From Nipponacmea schrenckii (taxonomy: Eukaryota; Mollusca; Gastropoda; Lottiidae): a stretch of DNA of 64,000 nt. This document shows, piece after piece, positions 1 to 14,113 of this stretch. The stretch spans positions 7,998,001 to 8,062,000 of the forward strand of contig JAUJPP010000006.1 in the NCBI GenBank assembly GCA_030562195.1, given 5' to 3'. A program made the translations under genes and the position numbers. The notes beneath the pieces are model-generated. The model had not been told where the DNA came from. It made no database searches and worked only from the letters and a program-made list of their open reading frames with translations. Numbering within the stretch: the stretch's first letter is position 1; the number at the start of each line of letters is the position of its first letter.

Positions 1-1637
1 TTATATATTTTGAAGCATCTCGATTTCACTTTGATCGGGTTTAATATTCCCTATTTCAATATGATTGGATTTGTGGCCTAGTGGGGGTTTGAAAAAAAGA
101 CAAATGTGTTTCTTTTGGACGCATGATGTTGTCCCTGTTTGATGTTAACGCAACCAATACTCTTAAGTTTGAAAAGGCTGGCAACATATTATTCAGGCTT
201 TCACCATAAAATTCGAACGCATTCACCGATTGTCAAATTATTTACCGTGTGGCTGTTTTCTGATGTAATTGCTTGAAAGAGATCATGTCGTTAATAATTA
301 AGAAGGATGAGTTGGTAATTGAAACTCTTAGTAGAATCACCTGTCTGTATAGATTGTTAGTACATTTTCACAAGTAGTCCAGATTATCGTTTTTCTGATC
401 AAAGGTCGTATATGAGGGATTTGTTAGTACTATAACTATCGTTGAAGCAAACACAAGAAGGCCCTTTACACCTTTTGTCAACCTTTAAACACCTCTTAAC
501 GGACGATGATATTCGACCCCTCCTCTCTCAATTGGGCTAATTTAAATCTAAAGATGGACTTTTATGTTGCAGTTAGAACCCAAACGACTACGCGTGCTTA
601 TAATTAAGGGGATATTAAACAAGCTAATATAGAGGTAATGGAGAAAGTGGCTAAACGGGGTCGAAAATTTCAAGATATCACGTACATCAATCCTTGTAAC
701 GTGCTGCGGAAATACGCCGATCGGGTTTACAGGGTATTCATTTCACAATAACTTCATTTAATTTGAATAGAGTATATTATACTTTTCTAATTTGTCAACG
801 ATCGTAGCTCCAAATTGCTTGTTTGGTTATTTGTTTTTCAAGAGGCGAGAAAGTGTAACTATCTTCAGTACTGAACACGTAGCGTAGGTCAGCACTGACT
901 GTTAAACACTACTTTCTATTAAGGGTGTTTAACAACACGAATTAGTGAATAGAAAGATCAGAGACAAGGTTAACAATTACTGGAGAATGAAACTGATATT
1001 AGCCGAGAAGCCATGGCAATAGCAAGATGTTTCACGTACTAAATTCCTGGCTTTGTGTTAGTGATACGTACAATGAGCTGGGTTAGTCCGTCACCTAGTT
1101 GTTCACTCACGTTCTTTTATTCAACCTTTACACCCAGTTCAAATCATTCAAACTTCACTTCAAATCTGTTCCCACACTTAATAATATTAAAGCCTCTTCA
1201 TAAGAATGGGTTTCTTGTAGATGTACAAAGAAGAATCTGTTACTAACAATTTCCCGCTAATGTTTTTCCTTTAAAATATTTGACTTCGTAACTGAGAAAT
1301 TATCACAAGTGTATGTCCTGTTTATTTTTAGAAGATTGTGATTGTGCAAAAATAATACCTATAGCTGGTAATTGAAGCTTGACTATTTAAAGAGCTACTT
1401 TGAAAATGTTTTGTTAACGTTTTTATCTACGATACTTTAAACAAAATGTTGAAAATAGAGATTTCTGTACCATTGTCACAAGAAATCATATCACAAGGTG
1501 TCGAGAAATGTCTTTCCACGAGATTCTTGTGCCATTCGTGCTAATGTGTGTCCAAGGGTGGCCACTGAACAGTTATGGTCTTTTTACAATATAATTTTTG
1601 TTAAGAAAAGACCACCAGTGATATTTTGTCAATTTAA
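1..1637. other. Non-coding flank, no gene seen
   Basis: AT-rich sequence with only short open frames lacking domain signatures or plausible splice sites. It may belong to the 3' intron of the EMX gene, whose last exon is not visible. I searched it on the minus strand for the rest of the homeodomain (WFQNRRTKYKR) and did not find it. Confidence 0.5.
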
Positions 1638-2108
1638 AGGGGCACAGGCTTGATTTGTTTCGGACAATCATCCGACAGCCTCAAACACATGAAATCTTTT
1701 GTTTAGCTAATCAGACATAGTCTACAGAGCTTACCTTTGAAATTTGAGCCTTCAAATCCATGGGTATACATATTTATCCGTGTTTGAAAATCATAATGTC
1801 TTAAGATATTATGAACGTCCCGCCATATTGGAAAATGAAAGAGTTTTAAATAGACTACTGCGCAGGCCCACACTGGTAAAACAAAAAGAAAGTACATGTA
1901 ATAACAATTGTAGATTTTATCAACAGGACACACAATTTTCAGACTGACTGAAGACCAGCCGCGTTCAGCACGGAAAAAAATAAAAAGTGAAATTTTTGAG
2001 GTATATTTCAAGGTATTTTGCAATTTTCTTAGAGCTTGAGTATTTCTGAGGACTGTTTAAATGTAACAAAGGCCCAAAACGATCACTAAAAATCAAGATT
2101 GTGCCCCT
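1638..2108. mobile_element. Non-autonomous DNA transposon (MITE) flanked by TTAA
   Basis: The left end reads AGGGGCACAGGCTTGATTTG and the right end is its near-perfect reverse complement (AAATCAAGATTGTGCCCCT), so the element has inverted termini of about 19 bp. A TTAA sits on each side (1634-1637 and 2109-2112), as expected for a TTAA-targeting transposon such as piggyBac. The interior has no transposase; open frames on both strands there are short and unrecognised. At 471 bp it fits a MITE. The assignment to piggyBac rests on the target site only, since the first bases are not the usual piggyBac CCC. Confidence 0.6.
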
Positions 2109-2112
2109 TTAA

Positions 2113-4202
2113 ACTCTTGGTAAAAGTGTACGTGTCTGTGTTCGGGTCCTTTCTGAATGTGGTCAATGGTGAGTTAAAAGTACTTATATAAAACAGCTCA
2201 CTGATATATCCATTATAACTTAATACTATTAAATATGTCATTAAGATGTCCCTTATTGAGACAACTTAAGCAACAACAAGAAAAATCTTATAAGAGACTA
2301 TTCTAAAGTTGTGACGAGGGTGGGATAATTTTTACTAGCTCAAGTACCCATTAATCAACCAAAAATTCTCTTATACAAATAAAAGTGACAATTTAAACGA
2401 AACATGTCTGAATGCTTTTCTGTTTTGCCAATTATTCACTTATTTAACATGCCCCTATTAGGCAATTGGTTTTTATTTTTTCTATCGCCTACCGCATGTT
2501 CATTGACAGGTGCCCAAATAACCAATTGTTATCTAAGTAGATTTGCAAGCACTTGTGCCTAAAGATATATATACTTGAAAATGAAAAACGTATCCCCGAA
2601 ACTCCTACACATTTTGATGAAATACTTGAAAATCTTTCAATAACACATAATTAAAATATTCTATACCTATAGAATGACAGTGTGTACAGGTTGTGGTATA
2701 AAGGATCTAACAGAGGCAAAAAGTAAAGAAAGAAAATAGTAAGAATGAAGAAGTGCTCATCATGTTGAGTTTAAAAACTTTTGAAAAATTTCAACAAGAT
2801 GGAAAAATAAACAATAGTAAAGTAGCAATGTGTCATTTAAAGATATGTTCAAATTGTGAGAATGAAATATAGGATGACTGTATGCAGTCCTATTGAATTT
2901 AACCTCTTGTTTTATGTTGAGTCTCTCGTAGCATGATTCGGCCTGGTAAAATCAACGAACTGTCACCAATTACAGAATGTTAGGTGTTTATTTTATAATA
3001 GTGAAGAGATTTTGATATCTTCTTGTAGCATTTAGTAACGTCTTTATTGTTCTGCCTATTCTTTACAAGTCTATGTTAAGCACGTTGAGTAAACTACTAA
3101 TTACATTCACTAGTTTTAAATGAGATTAATTCACACTATTTTCTTCATGTGAAAATAATTTACCACTAATTCTGCGTTAAAACCAGACCTAATTTCCGCT
3201 TAAGCCATAGTCGAAATATTTGGAACGTGCGTCCCTTCAAATACAGAGTCTAACTTGAATCAATACCTGAATACACAGCGGAATTTTCATTAGAGAGACA
3301 CATTACGCCTGATATCTAACCAAGCTTTGGCCGCGTGTATACTGGTTCCAATAAGTTACAGAAATTTGCAGAGGTAAAGCACGTGCAACAAGCATAAGCG
3401 TGCGTATTACTTCCGGTGACATCGTCAAGACTGAAAGCAAAGTTTCGATTTTCAAGATGGCGCTATGAGTTTCAGAGAAAGACAGGAAAATAGGGAGAAA
3501 TGTAAATATTTTGGTGGATTAATGGTAAACTTATGAGTGTGTAATAATGAATAGAATAGAGAATAATAACAAACTAATAATGGCAATATTTTCTATAATA
3601 ATGATGAATCTGGCACCACTGTCTACCGATCAATTCACAATACTTAATTATTCAATATACTTTTCTTCCCAATTCCCTCATGTCTATTGAATATGATTCA
3701 ATCGTGCGATATCTTTTAAAGAATAATCTCTTCCCATACATAGATGGTATTGTTTCGTGGGAAAATTAGAAAATAGATAGTTAATCTGCAGCAACTAGAT
3801 GAAAAAATTCTCTCTTGATTTATACATTTAATCATTGAGAACCAGAAATCTTACAATAGTAAAATCATTTAGCATTTCAAAAGTAAAATACGTCAAAATG
3901 CCACAAGGTACTTAGGTTGTTGACGAATTCCTTTTAAAGCAAGAAAAGGTAGCAGGAAGAATTGATGATGAGGTCAACATCCCAATCTAATGTTCCTGCA
4001 AAATGATTCCAGTAATTTTTAACAAAGATTTGCTTAATAATAATATAACTGATAACAAAAACATTCGTACATTTGTAAATAAGTTTGTTAAAACAGGGCT
4101 AGTTACGTCTGTAGAGAATGTCTTTCTATTAGGGTTTGATGACGTCATTATTAACCATGACGGTAATTTGGGCTACTAAAAACCAATAAAAATGATACTA
4201 AC
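2113..4202. other. Non-coding, probable EMX intron 2
   Basis: No recognisable exon. It lies immediately downstream, on the minus strand, of the donor that splits the EMX homeodomain, so it is most likely the start of the second intron, which runs off the left edge of the window. Confidence 0.5.
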
Positions 4203-7200
4203 CTGAGTTTCCGTTAAACTTAATTTCCCAGCCAAATCTTTTCTTTCTTGACCAACAACGTAATGATTTTTGTCAAAGGCATCTTCTAGTTTTAATAATT
4301 GTGATGGTGAAAAGGCGGTTCTGATTCTTTTTGGTTTTCTATATGGATGGAATAACAAGTTAGCATCGTGGACACCTGGAAATAAACAAAACACAATATC
4401 CATTCATACACGATGGTTACACTGGAATGTGTCAAAGTACATTGTGCCATGTTATATATTCGTGTGAATAAATCATTTGTTTGCTGTGCATTATGAATTA
4501 AAATTGATGGTTAACAAAGTAATTAATCGTTTTAGTTGGTGCCAGTGCCAGTAGGTCCGTGTCCAAAGAGGTACAACTTCGCAAAAAAGTTTCAGTTGCT
4601 GATTTGAAAGTAATAGTTGTAGCCTAGCCTATATGCATATTGACACAAAATAATTCAATCATAAAAATTGTGGTGAAATTCAAAAACTATTAAGCCACGA
4701 AGACCAAGACCAGCTGTCATGGAGCTGAAAACCCAAAAAAAAGTACATTAGAAAGTTGACGTTTAAAATTTCGGTTGATTTAATAACGATTTAGATCTGA
4801 CACACAGCGTGGAAGATGGTTGAATTTCTTGGTTCACATGACTTATTTTGATGAAAAATTATTTATTAGTAATTAGTAACATACGATGTTAGGTATTGTA
4901 AACCATTTTAAACTAATGGCTTATAAATTTCTTACCAGTGAACCTAAAATGTTCTTAATGCCTCATTACGTCATGACAAAACACTTTAAGATATTAGACG
5001 TTTATTAGATGCGCACACAGGTATTTTCACAGCATTTCTCAACTCGCAACTAAAATAATGTTTAATTCTGCGTGCTAAAATCTATTATCACCTCATAATG
5101 CATACACAATACAATTTCATCTTGAAATTCATATGCGATATTGTTGACAGAGACGTCATATATTACTTTCATATTTTAATATGTGTCAGATTAAATTTAA
5201 AATTACTGTTTTGCATCTGAACTATAGTAGTAATACGTCACCATTTATTTCAAGTTGCACCTAAACACGTCCTAAAACAACCCCGCGTTTATTTGGTTCA
5301 AATAACACCCTCAGATAATGAATTATTTATTGTTTTATGGTGAAAATAAATCTAATGAAGCCAGGTCTATCTGGAAAAGTCAGACCACCCGAGTGGGAGT
5401 AGGTACCTTCTTATCTCACATCAGGCGTATTTTTCATCTCATAATTGTAACGTTATCATGTTTATCTGCAACGTTACAATTTGTACCTACTCCTTTCTAA
5501 ATAGTTAAACTTATCATTTTGAAATAGTTTAAATAATACTGAAGAGACATTTAAATTCTGAAACGATGCCAATAAATATTATTTTGCCGAACTTGATAAA
5601 CTCGAATTCAACTTTTAATCAAAATGTATATATAACCATGGCTAATATTTCTTTTTATTGGCAGAAATATGCCATGAATAGTGTTCACATGTGTCAAATG
5701 AACATAAATATTATCTTATCAAATTTGTTTAGTTACAATCAAACTAATAACCTGAAGCAGGGATACCTCTTTGAAATTAATATTAACTATTGATGTAACA
5801 CGGTATCCAAAGACTGCCCGGTCAGTCTGGTAGTCATTATGTGGTCACTTTCTTTGGTATTTTTGTAATGTTATCTGAAACAGGTACTTTATTATCAGAC
5901 GAAAATCTAGCAATGGCAAAATAGAAATATTAATGCAATTAAGTATTGTTACAGTAAAACTTCAGGATACATTCAGCTAAGTCCTTTTGTAAGAATATGT
6001 GCCAAATGGTTTATTATTTCTATGGGTATTTATCATTGATAGTAATATTCGCTTTTTTATCAATTTTTGTGTAAAGTTAAATGGAATTTGATATATTATT
6101 GTAAAGATAAAATATTTAGGTATTTTCTTATTAAAATTTCAATGAGTCAAGTAAAAATTTCAGATAATTAGTTTGAGTTTCAAATGACGGCGCCAAATCT
6201 GTTTCATAATAACATATACCTACTACGTTTCTGTAGTTTGTTTTCATTGATGGTTAATGTAATATATTGATGCTCATTTCTTTGATTACAAATTATTTAA
6301 ATGCGTAAAATTCATTATTAATAAGAATACACATCAATACCATCATTTTGAAATTTCTTCTCAATATTGTGAACTAGAATGTTTCAATAATTTCGTTGAC
6401 TTAATTTTGATGAAATTTGCACGGTCTAGTATTTTAATAGATATCCGTCAACTCATCTTACTTGCAATCCTTCAATTTTTTTCCTTGTGAATACTATTAT
6501 GCATTTTCTTCACTTCATCATAAATTTTTATTAAAAATTGGCTTAAACCATCTACAAAAATACATTAAGAAATAAACACGCCTTTGAATTTTCACTGACA
6601 CGTAGGCCTAATAAAGTAAATTTTATCTTTTCGTGCTTCATTTTTATAATACCTTCAACTTAAACATTTGATTTTGTTTTTGTGGTGCTTGCGTTTTCAA
6701 TTAACGTGTTAGAGATTTGTTTATTGTTAAGTTAAATTGATATATGATAGATACTCTATTATTATGATAATATATAATACAAACGATCAGTTTTCATTTT
6801 AGATTACTTATGTTTCGAAATACCTCTGATAGAAGTATTTTTACTGAAGAGTTTTATGACTTATCAGGAAGTGAAATGAGAGATTGAAATATAATGCTAA
6901 TATAATGATTTTCGGAAAAAAATATATACTTGCAGATATTTGAAAGACATCAAAAACGAAAAATATACCAAAATAACATTATAAGCTGTGCATAAGTTAA
7001 AGAAAGGCCTGTCCCTATATTTTTAAACAGTTTTCTCTGTTTCCATAATTCAAGGATGTTGTGGATGGATCTTTGCCTTAGACTCTAAAATCATTAGAAA
7101 TTTCGAGATTTATTGAAGACAACTTCATAATGAACAAAAAGAAATTAAGATTTGATGGTATTATATTGACATAATATTTAATATGTTATCAGCTATTCCG

Positions 7201-7969
7201 TGTCATGCATTTTCTTAGTGAAGACACGTTATTTTATTTAAAACTTCGAATCCTAATTATTATTTCTTGAATACCTCGATTACTGCCCGACACTGGCAGA
7301 ACGTTATTTCAGTAATACATAAGTATATCACACAGAATGTGCATTATGGGTAGAGTCGTTTATTGATTAAAATGTAAACACCAACAAGTGAACAGCACAC
7401 TAAATCTTACTAAAAGACTTCTTATAGTCTGGGAGCATAATTGTTAGGAAAGGAAAGGATCTAATCGTGTAGTAGGATACCATTCCATTTTAATAGGAAT
7501 ATAGTGGTAAACAAATATAAAACTTACCTGGAAATGGGTAACTAAAACAAGGATTTTGTCTGGTCATTAAAAGAGGGTAAAAATGTAAGGACGGGTCACG
7601 AGGTCCATGTAATAGATTAGGATTAACAGGTAGGCTATTTGGAATTAATGGATTATGTGCCAGATGCTGCATTGTTTCTAACTGAGAACCCATCAGTCCC
7701 CATGCTGAACGGAGAGCTAATAGTTCCTGATTCACATTATTATCTGGATACAAGTTTTTAAAGTTTATGGGTAGTCCTAAATGTGGTGGGGGTACACGTC
7801 CCATTAGACCCATACTACCCATATTTAATGTCTGTATTCTTGAATGCTCACTTCCGGTAGAACTTGACGACACTTTACTGGAAACTGTTGTTTGTGTTGT
7901 TTGAGGCCCTATTAATGAGTCTATTGAAAATCCAGTCGATCTCTTTGCTGTTGGCACCACCGGTTTCAT
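4203..7969 (-). CDS. Emx: EMX-class homeobox gene, exons 1-2 (3' end missing)
   Basis: Exon 1 is 7969..7528 and exon 2 is 4375..4203; donor CAG|GTAAGT joins acceptor TTTCCAG|GTGTCC in phase 1, giving 205 codons. Exon 1 carries the EMX amino-terminal motif GFSIDSLIG, then a Ser/Thr-rich linker and [14 protein letters not shown], like the conserved FYPWLLAR segment before the homeodomain. Exon 2 encodes [20 protein letters not shown] and continues to SLTETQ, which is homeodomain residues 1-44. The donor CAG|GTTAGT after ETQ interrupts the homeodomain between residues 44 and 45, the same place as in vertebrate EMX genes. The rest of recognition helix 3 must lie in a third exon beyond position 1. 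EMX proteins are DNA-binding transcription factors of anterior head and nervous system patterning. The start ATG at 7969 gives the conserved motif close to the amino terminus. Family assignment is secure; EMX1/EMX2 orthology does not apply outside vertebrates. Confidence 0.93.
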
Positions 7970-10900
7970 CCTTTCCCATAGAATTTAAAAATCTTTTATA
8001 TCCTTTTATTGTTTCAACTAATAAAAGTTGAATACTATAAATATAAAGCCAGTTGTTTGAACTTTGAATTGGCAACTTGGATTCGTTCGGTTTTCAGCTC
8101 ATTAACCAAACATTAGAAATGAAATCACAATAAAATAATGAGTATTTGTGATTAGAATTTCAAAATTATTGTCCGATTTGGTCACTAGCACAATTCAGAA
8201 TATTCACTTTTTCCCATTAACTTTGATATTTTATGACACTGAGAAGATTGACAAGATATCGCCTTGTAAATAATCATCTATAATAATATGATGCGACCGA
8301 CATGACAATTGTGTTTTATAATTCGGTAAATTTGTTATGATGGCAAGTGAGCTCTGATTGGTCGATTGTATCATTGAGGCGTGAAAATAGCACGCGCTGG
8401 TTACAGTTGAGTATCACTATGACAGAGTACCCAAAATATATTATATTGTGGAAGGGAGTTTAAGATCCATCATTGGGACGATTTCCAAATGACAAACTTC
8501 GATATCAGAATTATTTCTACAATATGAGTGGCTTTTTAAATGTATGCACTAAACTTTCTAAAGTTACACTGGGCTTTAACAATGTTAAGACATAGACAAA
8601 ATTTTAAAGTCCAAACATTTCGACAAAAATACTTTTAAGATTTATCTTAACTACATTTGCCAATGACATAGGCTATATTCCATTTTCCTATTTTGAAACT
8701 TAAAAAAATATATATATTCTCTTTGTACCTAAACGTTGAAATTCAATATTAAATACATTATGTTAATTAAGGACAGGTGAGCGAGTATCATCAAATTTTC
8801 TCAGCAAGATTTAGAAATGTGGCGATAATCGATGGCAAAATAATTGTCACTATTGAAAGAAAAGGTTGGTAAATAAAGTGCTCATTAATTATCTACACAC
8901 CGTCCCCTAATAAATACCCGTCAAACTCCTAGTGCTTCTACTTTAACACCCCCGATTACTTTCACAGATCGTATTACAATGCTAAAAGTCAAGATAATTT
9001 GTTTAAAATAAAAACTTAACAACTTAATTGTATGTCCATTAACATTCATGGTTCAACTAGTGTGATTGAAGCGAAAAGAGTTACGGCCCTTTACATAAAG
9101 AGCATTGATAAGATAAAAAGATCGTTTAATGCGTTAACAAGAAGTTAATCACTTTAATGTAATAATTGAAGTTAGTAAACATTTCATTTAGATTATAAAC
9201 TTACAGTGTTTATCTAATTATCACAATAATTGTGATCTGAATATATAGTTCTTATCTTCATACGTCACAGCACAAAACCTTATCACCGTTTTATGGTACG
9301 TAACGGTTAGACTGTCTCTTTGATATAGCTATCACAGGATTGATATCATTTCACAAAAAGACATTCCTTATAATTTAATTTGTATGATAATAAACACAGA
9401 CTAACTTTATAGAAACAATTGGTGAAATGCATTACGGCATGCGCACTCTAGGAGGAGATCTGTACTTGAGATGACGTTTTCGGCAGTCAACATTTTTATG
9501 GGGATTTCATGCGGGCAATAGTCGTTAACATATTGTGTAGAAGCTGAGAAACGCAATCACTTAAAAATCAACAGCACAACAGGTAACTTATATATTCTTC
9601 AAACACAACAGTTTTAATATACTTTGATGAAAGTATTGATACAGATTTAAATGACGAAATAGCTCATGACAAAAACACCAAATTGTTTTAATGTAACAAT
9701 AAACCGAGATGTGCCATGTGCTACAGACTGTGCAGACCCGTAAAAGAGACAAATCTTGCTTTTCGGTTACAATTTCAATTCATGCATAAATGTCCTTCTT
9801 CAATAAAACTAATTTTATTTCAATACACGCCAGTTGCCAGGTTTGAAGTACTTTTTAAAGAACTAAATCCAAATACAATGTATTATGAAAATAAACTGCA
9901 GAATTCCTGAAATTAATCTAATTTTCAACTATATAATTTGTATTGTGTAGATGAACAATAAAGACTCTTGAACATTTTGATTAAAGTCTATTAATATAGA
10001 ATCTGAATTCTATCTTATTTTGATACAATTTCTGACCTACGTCAACATGCTAAAAATGCGTTTTTTAGAGAACTTTGTCAGTTCGAAAATCCTTTTTTAA
10101 CATTATCATTAAATATGCAAAGGAGGGCACTTAGTGCTATATTATAAAAGTGTTAATATTTGTTTTATTGTCTTTTATGTGAGACATTTTTCTGCATGAA
10201 GTCATGATTTGTTATTTTCTTGTAAAATGTTTCAAATTGTAGGCACAATATTCATAAATCAAAACAGCAGAAATGTGTTAAGTGTCAGAAAAAATTCTAC
10301 ACTTTTAAAACGGCGTGTTAAATAGGTGTAAAATAGAGTATTCTTTTGTTTATGTTCTCTTTTCAATAATTTGATTAGGTTTTTAGAAATACCGAACATT
10401 ACCACATACTTACACTGGGGGTTTATAAATTGTATGTCGTAATGTCATGATAAGGATTAAATGAATTATTAGTGTTTGAGTAATATACGCAAACCGGGAA
10501 TTTTTGTTTTGTGGAATCAATTAAGAATGATTTATTTAATTTTTTTGTTACGAGGTACAAATTCTGGTCGACATTTTCTTTCTTTCTGACGCCATTTCTG
10601 ACATTAGTACACCTTCGTGAGTTTCGAGGAGTGACATATACATTAGACCACATTTTAGCTTAATGTATCTATTTAAGTCTGGGCATTAATTAAGTAAAAC
10701 ATTACATATACAGTCGTCAAAACAAACAAAAGATGGGACAAAGAAAATATGAGTTCGTCATTCAGAAGTAAATTATACATGAAGGCTAAAACGAAACCAT
10801 TTATTGAGCTCAATTACTACACTTGTCACATAAATTTGTGAAATTATCTCCCAAGAGGCAGGAAATCTTGTGACAAATTATTGCGAGAAATTGTCATAAC

Positions 10901-13900
10901 AATTTCATAAATATCGCCGGCAAGGAAACGTATGCCCACTTTCAGCTTTGTTTAAATAAATTCATATTAGGGTAGGTCAATGGGTTCTGTGCAAGCAGGA
11001 GAGCATTCTGCTGCCAAGATAGTGCATTCCATACGTAAATGAAATGAATGGAGTTTAAAGTCCTACTCTTCTGCACCATATGGTCTTATGAAGACGGGCA
11101 TTAGCCTACTCTTTTTTTCGATGGACCTTTTACGTGTACGGCCTGTGACACACGGGGCCTCTATTGTCCCATTCCAACGACTAGACACTTTTTCCTTGTC
11201 AGTCGCATTCCATACGTGATGTTGAGACCTTCAAATACTTTTCCAATACAACATAATTAGTTGATCAACAATCACGTGTAATATCAACGGTAAGCATAAT
11301 GGTTGAAAAAGTACACTTTTTTGAAAAAATCTGAATATAGTTTTATTCTCGCTTTTTGAAAATTCTTATTAAACCAATAGTCAATATTAAACACAAATAT
11401 TAGACGTAGGACGAGTGTATTCTAATGGCTATTATCCCTTTAATAGTAAACGTAATAGTTTTAAAAGAAAGCATGGTGCTGTAGTACCAAAGTATAATAG
11501 TTGATCAACAATCAGGTGTAATATCAACAACAGTGCATAATATTAATAAAACAATAGGTTACTGTACTACTGTAGTACTAATCATTACAGTAGTTGATAA
11601 AAAGAACAAGTGATATATTAACAGTAAGTATACTTGTTGATCAACGCTAGGGTGCATTCTTAATAAGCATAATATTTATTTACCAATAGGGCGAAATATT
11701 GTCCTTACTTCTTGGCATCAAGCGGTGACATGTAGTGACAGAACATGTACTGTTAGATTGATGGACTGTAAGAATGATTCAAGTGGCACCAACAGAATAA
11801 AGATACACGTGAGAACAATATTTGATATGTCACCAATTAAGATTTTTAAAATTAATTCTGACTGTGACGTATTCTTCATTTCTGAGTTTATCACAAGAAT
11901 AAGTGATCGTCCAAGACCATCCTACAGGTGTGTGTCTTGGATCTCTGATTCTTGATATATTAACTCAGATTTCGGATTATTGGCGTCTAGTTTCTAATAC
12001 TTGTAATAATCATAATAATACATCGCAGCTGTTAAAAGATCATAGATATATCATACCGAGTATAGAGAGAAGTGTTACAATATCTTAAGGGCTTTACAAA
12101 ACAAACGTTAACCTTATACCACCTCTTTGCGACTAGGCGGCTATTATTTTATTTAATGCTAATCCCGCACAAAAGGTCAGTCTCACGCTGAACTGTAGAC
12201 ATGCGCATGCATAATTTCTAAATATTGAATGTTATTTGTGGGATTTGAATCATGAAATGTATCCAGATTGTTACTATTGTATTGTTTATAAGAGAGTGAA
12301 GTAGAGGGAGGGGTGTTATGACAGGTGCCACTAGGTGATGTATTTAGAAATAGTCAAGAGGTGGTAAACACAAAACTGACAATGGTGAACAAGGCAAGAA
12401 GTAAATGAAGTGAATACATCTTAATGATTTTGGTGTCACTTACACACCCTTATTTTAATAGAACCCTTAATCTTTTCTTTACCAAGTTAACATTGCTTCA
12501 AGAATTACCATTCAGCTGACCCTTCAACTTATTGTATGTTAATAAATAACTTTTCAATACAAATCTTAATTGAATCTGAAAATCATTATTTTCTGGTCAT
12601 TGAAGTTATTAAATATTCATGATTTATTGAAAAAGAACTATTTGACATGTATATATACCAATAGTTTGACGTTCAATTATCAAAAAGGTTATTGAGAATT
12701 ACAATGGTCAAAATGTCGTCGCTACTCGAACAGATGATCGATGTTTCGAGGATCTGAGGTTTCCTTTGATAATTATTACAAGATAATCCATAGAGATATA
12801 AATTAATAGTTTTAACACAGGCGTTATCTTAAAACGCCTATGAGTGAAAATTATGTTCTGGTAACTTTTGAGGAACGTTGGAAGCGGTTGGTAAAACTTT
12901 GACCAGCTAAATTTTCAACACACAATACACAAGAAAGCAGAATTGCCGTATCATTGCCAACTGGTAGCCCAACACTACCAGAATTACACATTTTCATTTC
13001 ATATTGAGTTAATCTTAATTATAACAATGGTATCAGTGCTGGAGTTACAAATAAGTAGAAACAAGTAGTGGTAAATGAGTTCAGGTTATTGCATAGCTTT
13101 TGCTCAGGACTTACCATATTTTTGGTGTATGCCATTTGCACGGGTTTAAAATAACTTTCCATAGAATTTCTTTGAAGTGTTCACTTTAATGTCCAGAATA
13201 GATAGATTGACTATTCGGCGTTCACGTCGGTCAAACATCAAAATATCACTGGGAAGAATATAGTTTACTTTATATTAATAGTTAATAAGTTTATTACAAA
13301 GACATGTTTTATTCTAACATGTTAAGATTGGTTTTATTCAGGTTATTGTATTATTATAAAGAATATTGACTGAGTGGTCCGTATTGAAATCGGGATAGAA
13401 AGCAACAGATTAAAGATGGAACATGTTTATAGAAGGCCAATGATGAGGTGTCAATATATAAATGAATTGAATTGAACAATGAAATAGTAATTGTCATATG
13501 TTGATGTTCACCGTCATTTTAATGCAATCTAAACATCTCCATATTGACTTTTCTTTATTAACAATCTGAAAGGAAGCACCGCCATTTTTGAGAATGCCGC
13601 CATTATGATTTTGTAATAATTTTCGAAAACGAAATGAAATGAGGCATAAAATTAGAATTATGTACAATTAAATTTGATATAGAGACATGTTCTAAAGACA
13701 CTTTCTAGGTCCAGATCACTATGTTAGTAAACAGGCGTTAAACTCGCGGAATCTCCGACAACAGTGTTCTCTGAATTGAAATTGTTCAAGCATTCGTATA
13801 AATTCAAAACGACATTAATAATAGTGTGTCGTTTGTCTTAAAATGTCTTTAAGTCCATAAATGTTTGATAATGAATAATCATTAATTGGTTAGAATTTTC

Positions 13901-14113
13901 ATAAACACAGAGACAATCTTATACTTTCAAACTATGATTGGCAAAATTCAATTTTGAATACAATGTGATTAGATAGAAAAGTAAGTCCTTCGTCTGTCAA
14001 AGTAATACACCAACTGGCATCTTTTAGAGATTATAAGAAGGTTTTTAACTTAAATACTTTCAATCAATAACAATGTAAGACGTATATTATCATATTATCT
14101 AGTTTCATCCAAG
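7970..14113. other. Gene-free 5' flank of EMX
   Basis: About 6 kb upstream of the EMX start with no exon, LINE or transposase that I can support. Open frames are short and unrecognised. The only structure noted is the degenerate repeat at 11258-11660 and a short fragment near 10920-10950 resembling the start of the HINE-like family (ATGCCCACTTTCAGC). As the upstream region of a developmental regulator it may hold enhancers, but no specific site is demonstrable. Confidence 0.45.
11258..11660. repeat. Dispersed copies of a TTGATCAACAATC motif
   Basis: The motif TAGTTGATCAACAATC plus the following GTGTAATATCAAC occurs at about 11258 and 11500 with one internal difference. Weaker versions follow near 11589 and 11636. 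The core TTGATCAA is palindromic. The spacing is irregular, so this looks like a decayed repeat rather than an active array. Confidence 0.4.

Noticed and set aside
1703..2023. 106-codon minus-strand frame inside the MITE
   Set aside because: It lies within the non-autonomous element, has no transposase motif and overlaps another frame on the opposite strand.
1..4200. Third EMX exon (end of the homeodomain)
   Set aside because: I searched the minus strand for codons of WFQNRRTKYKR and found no match, so it lies outside the window.
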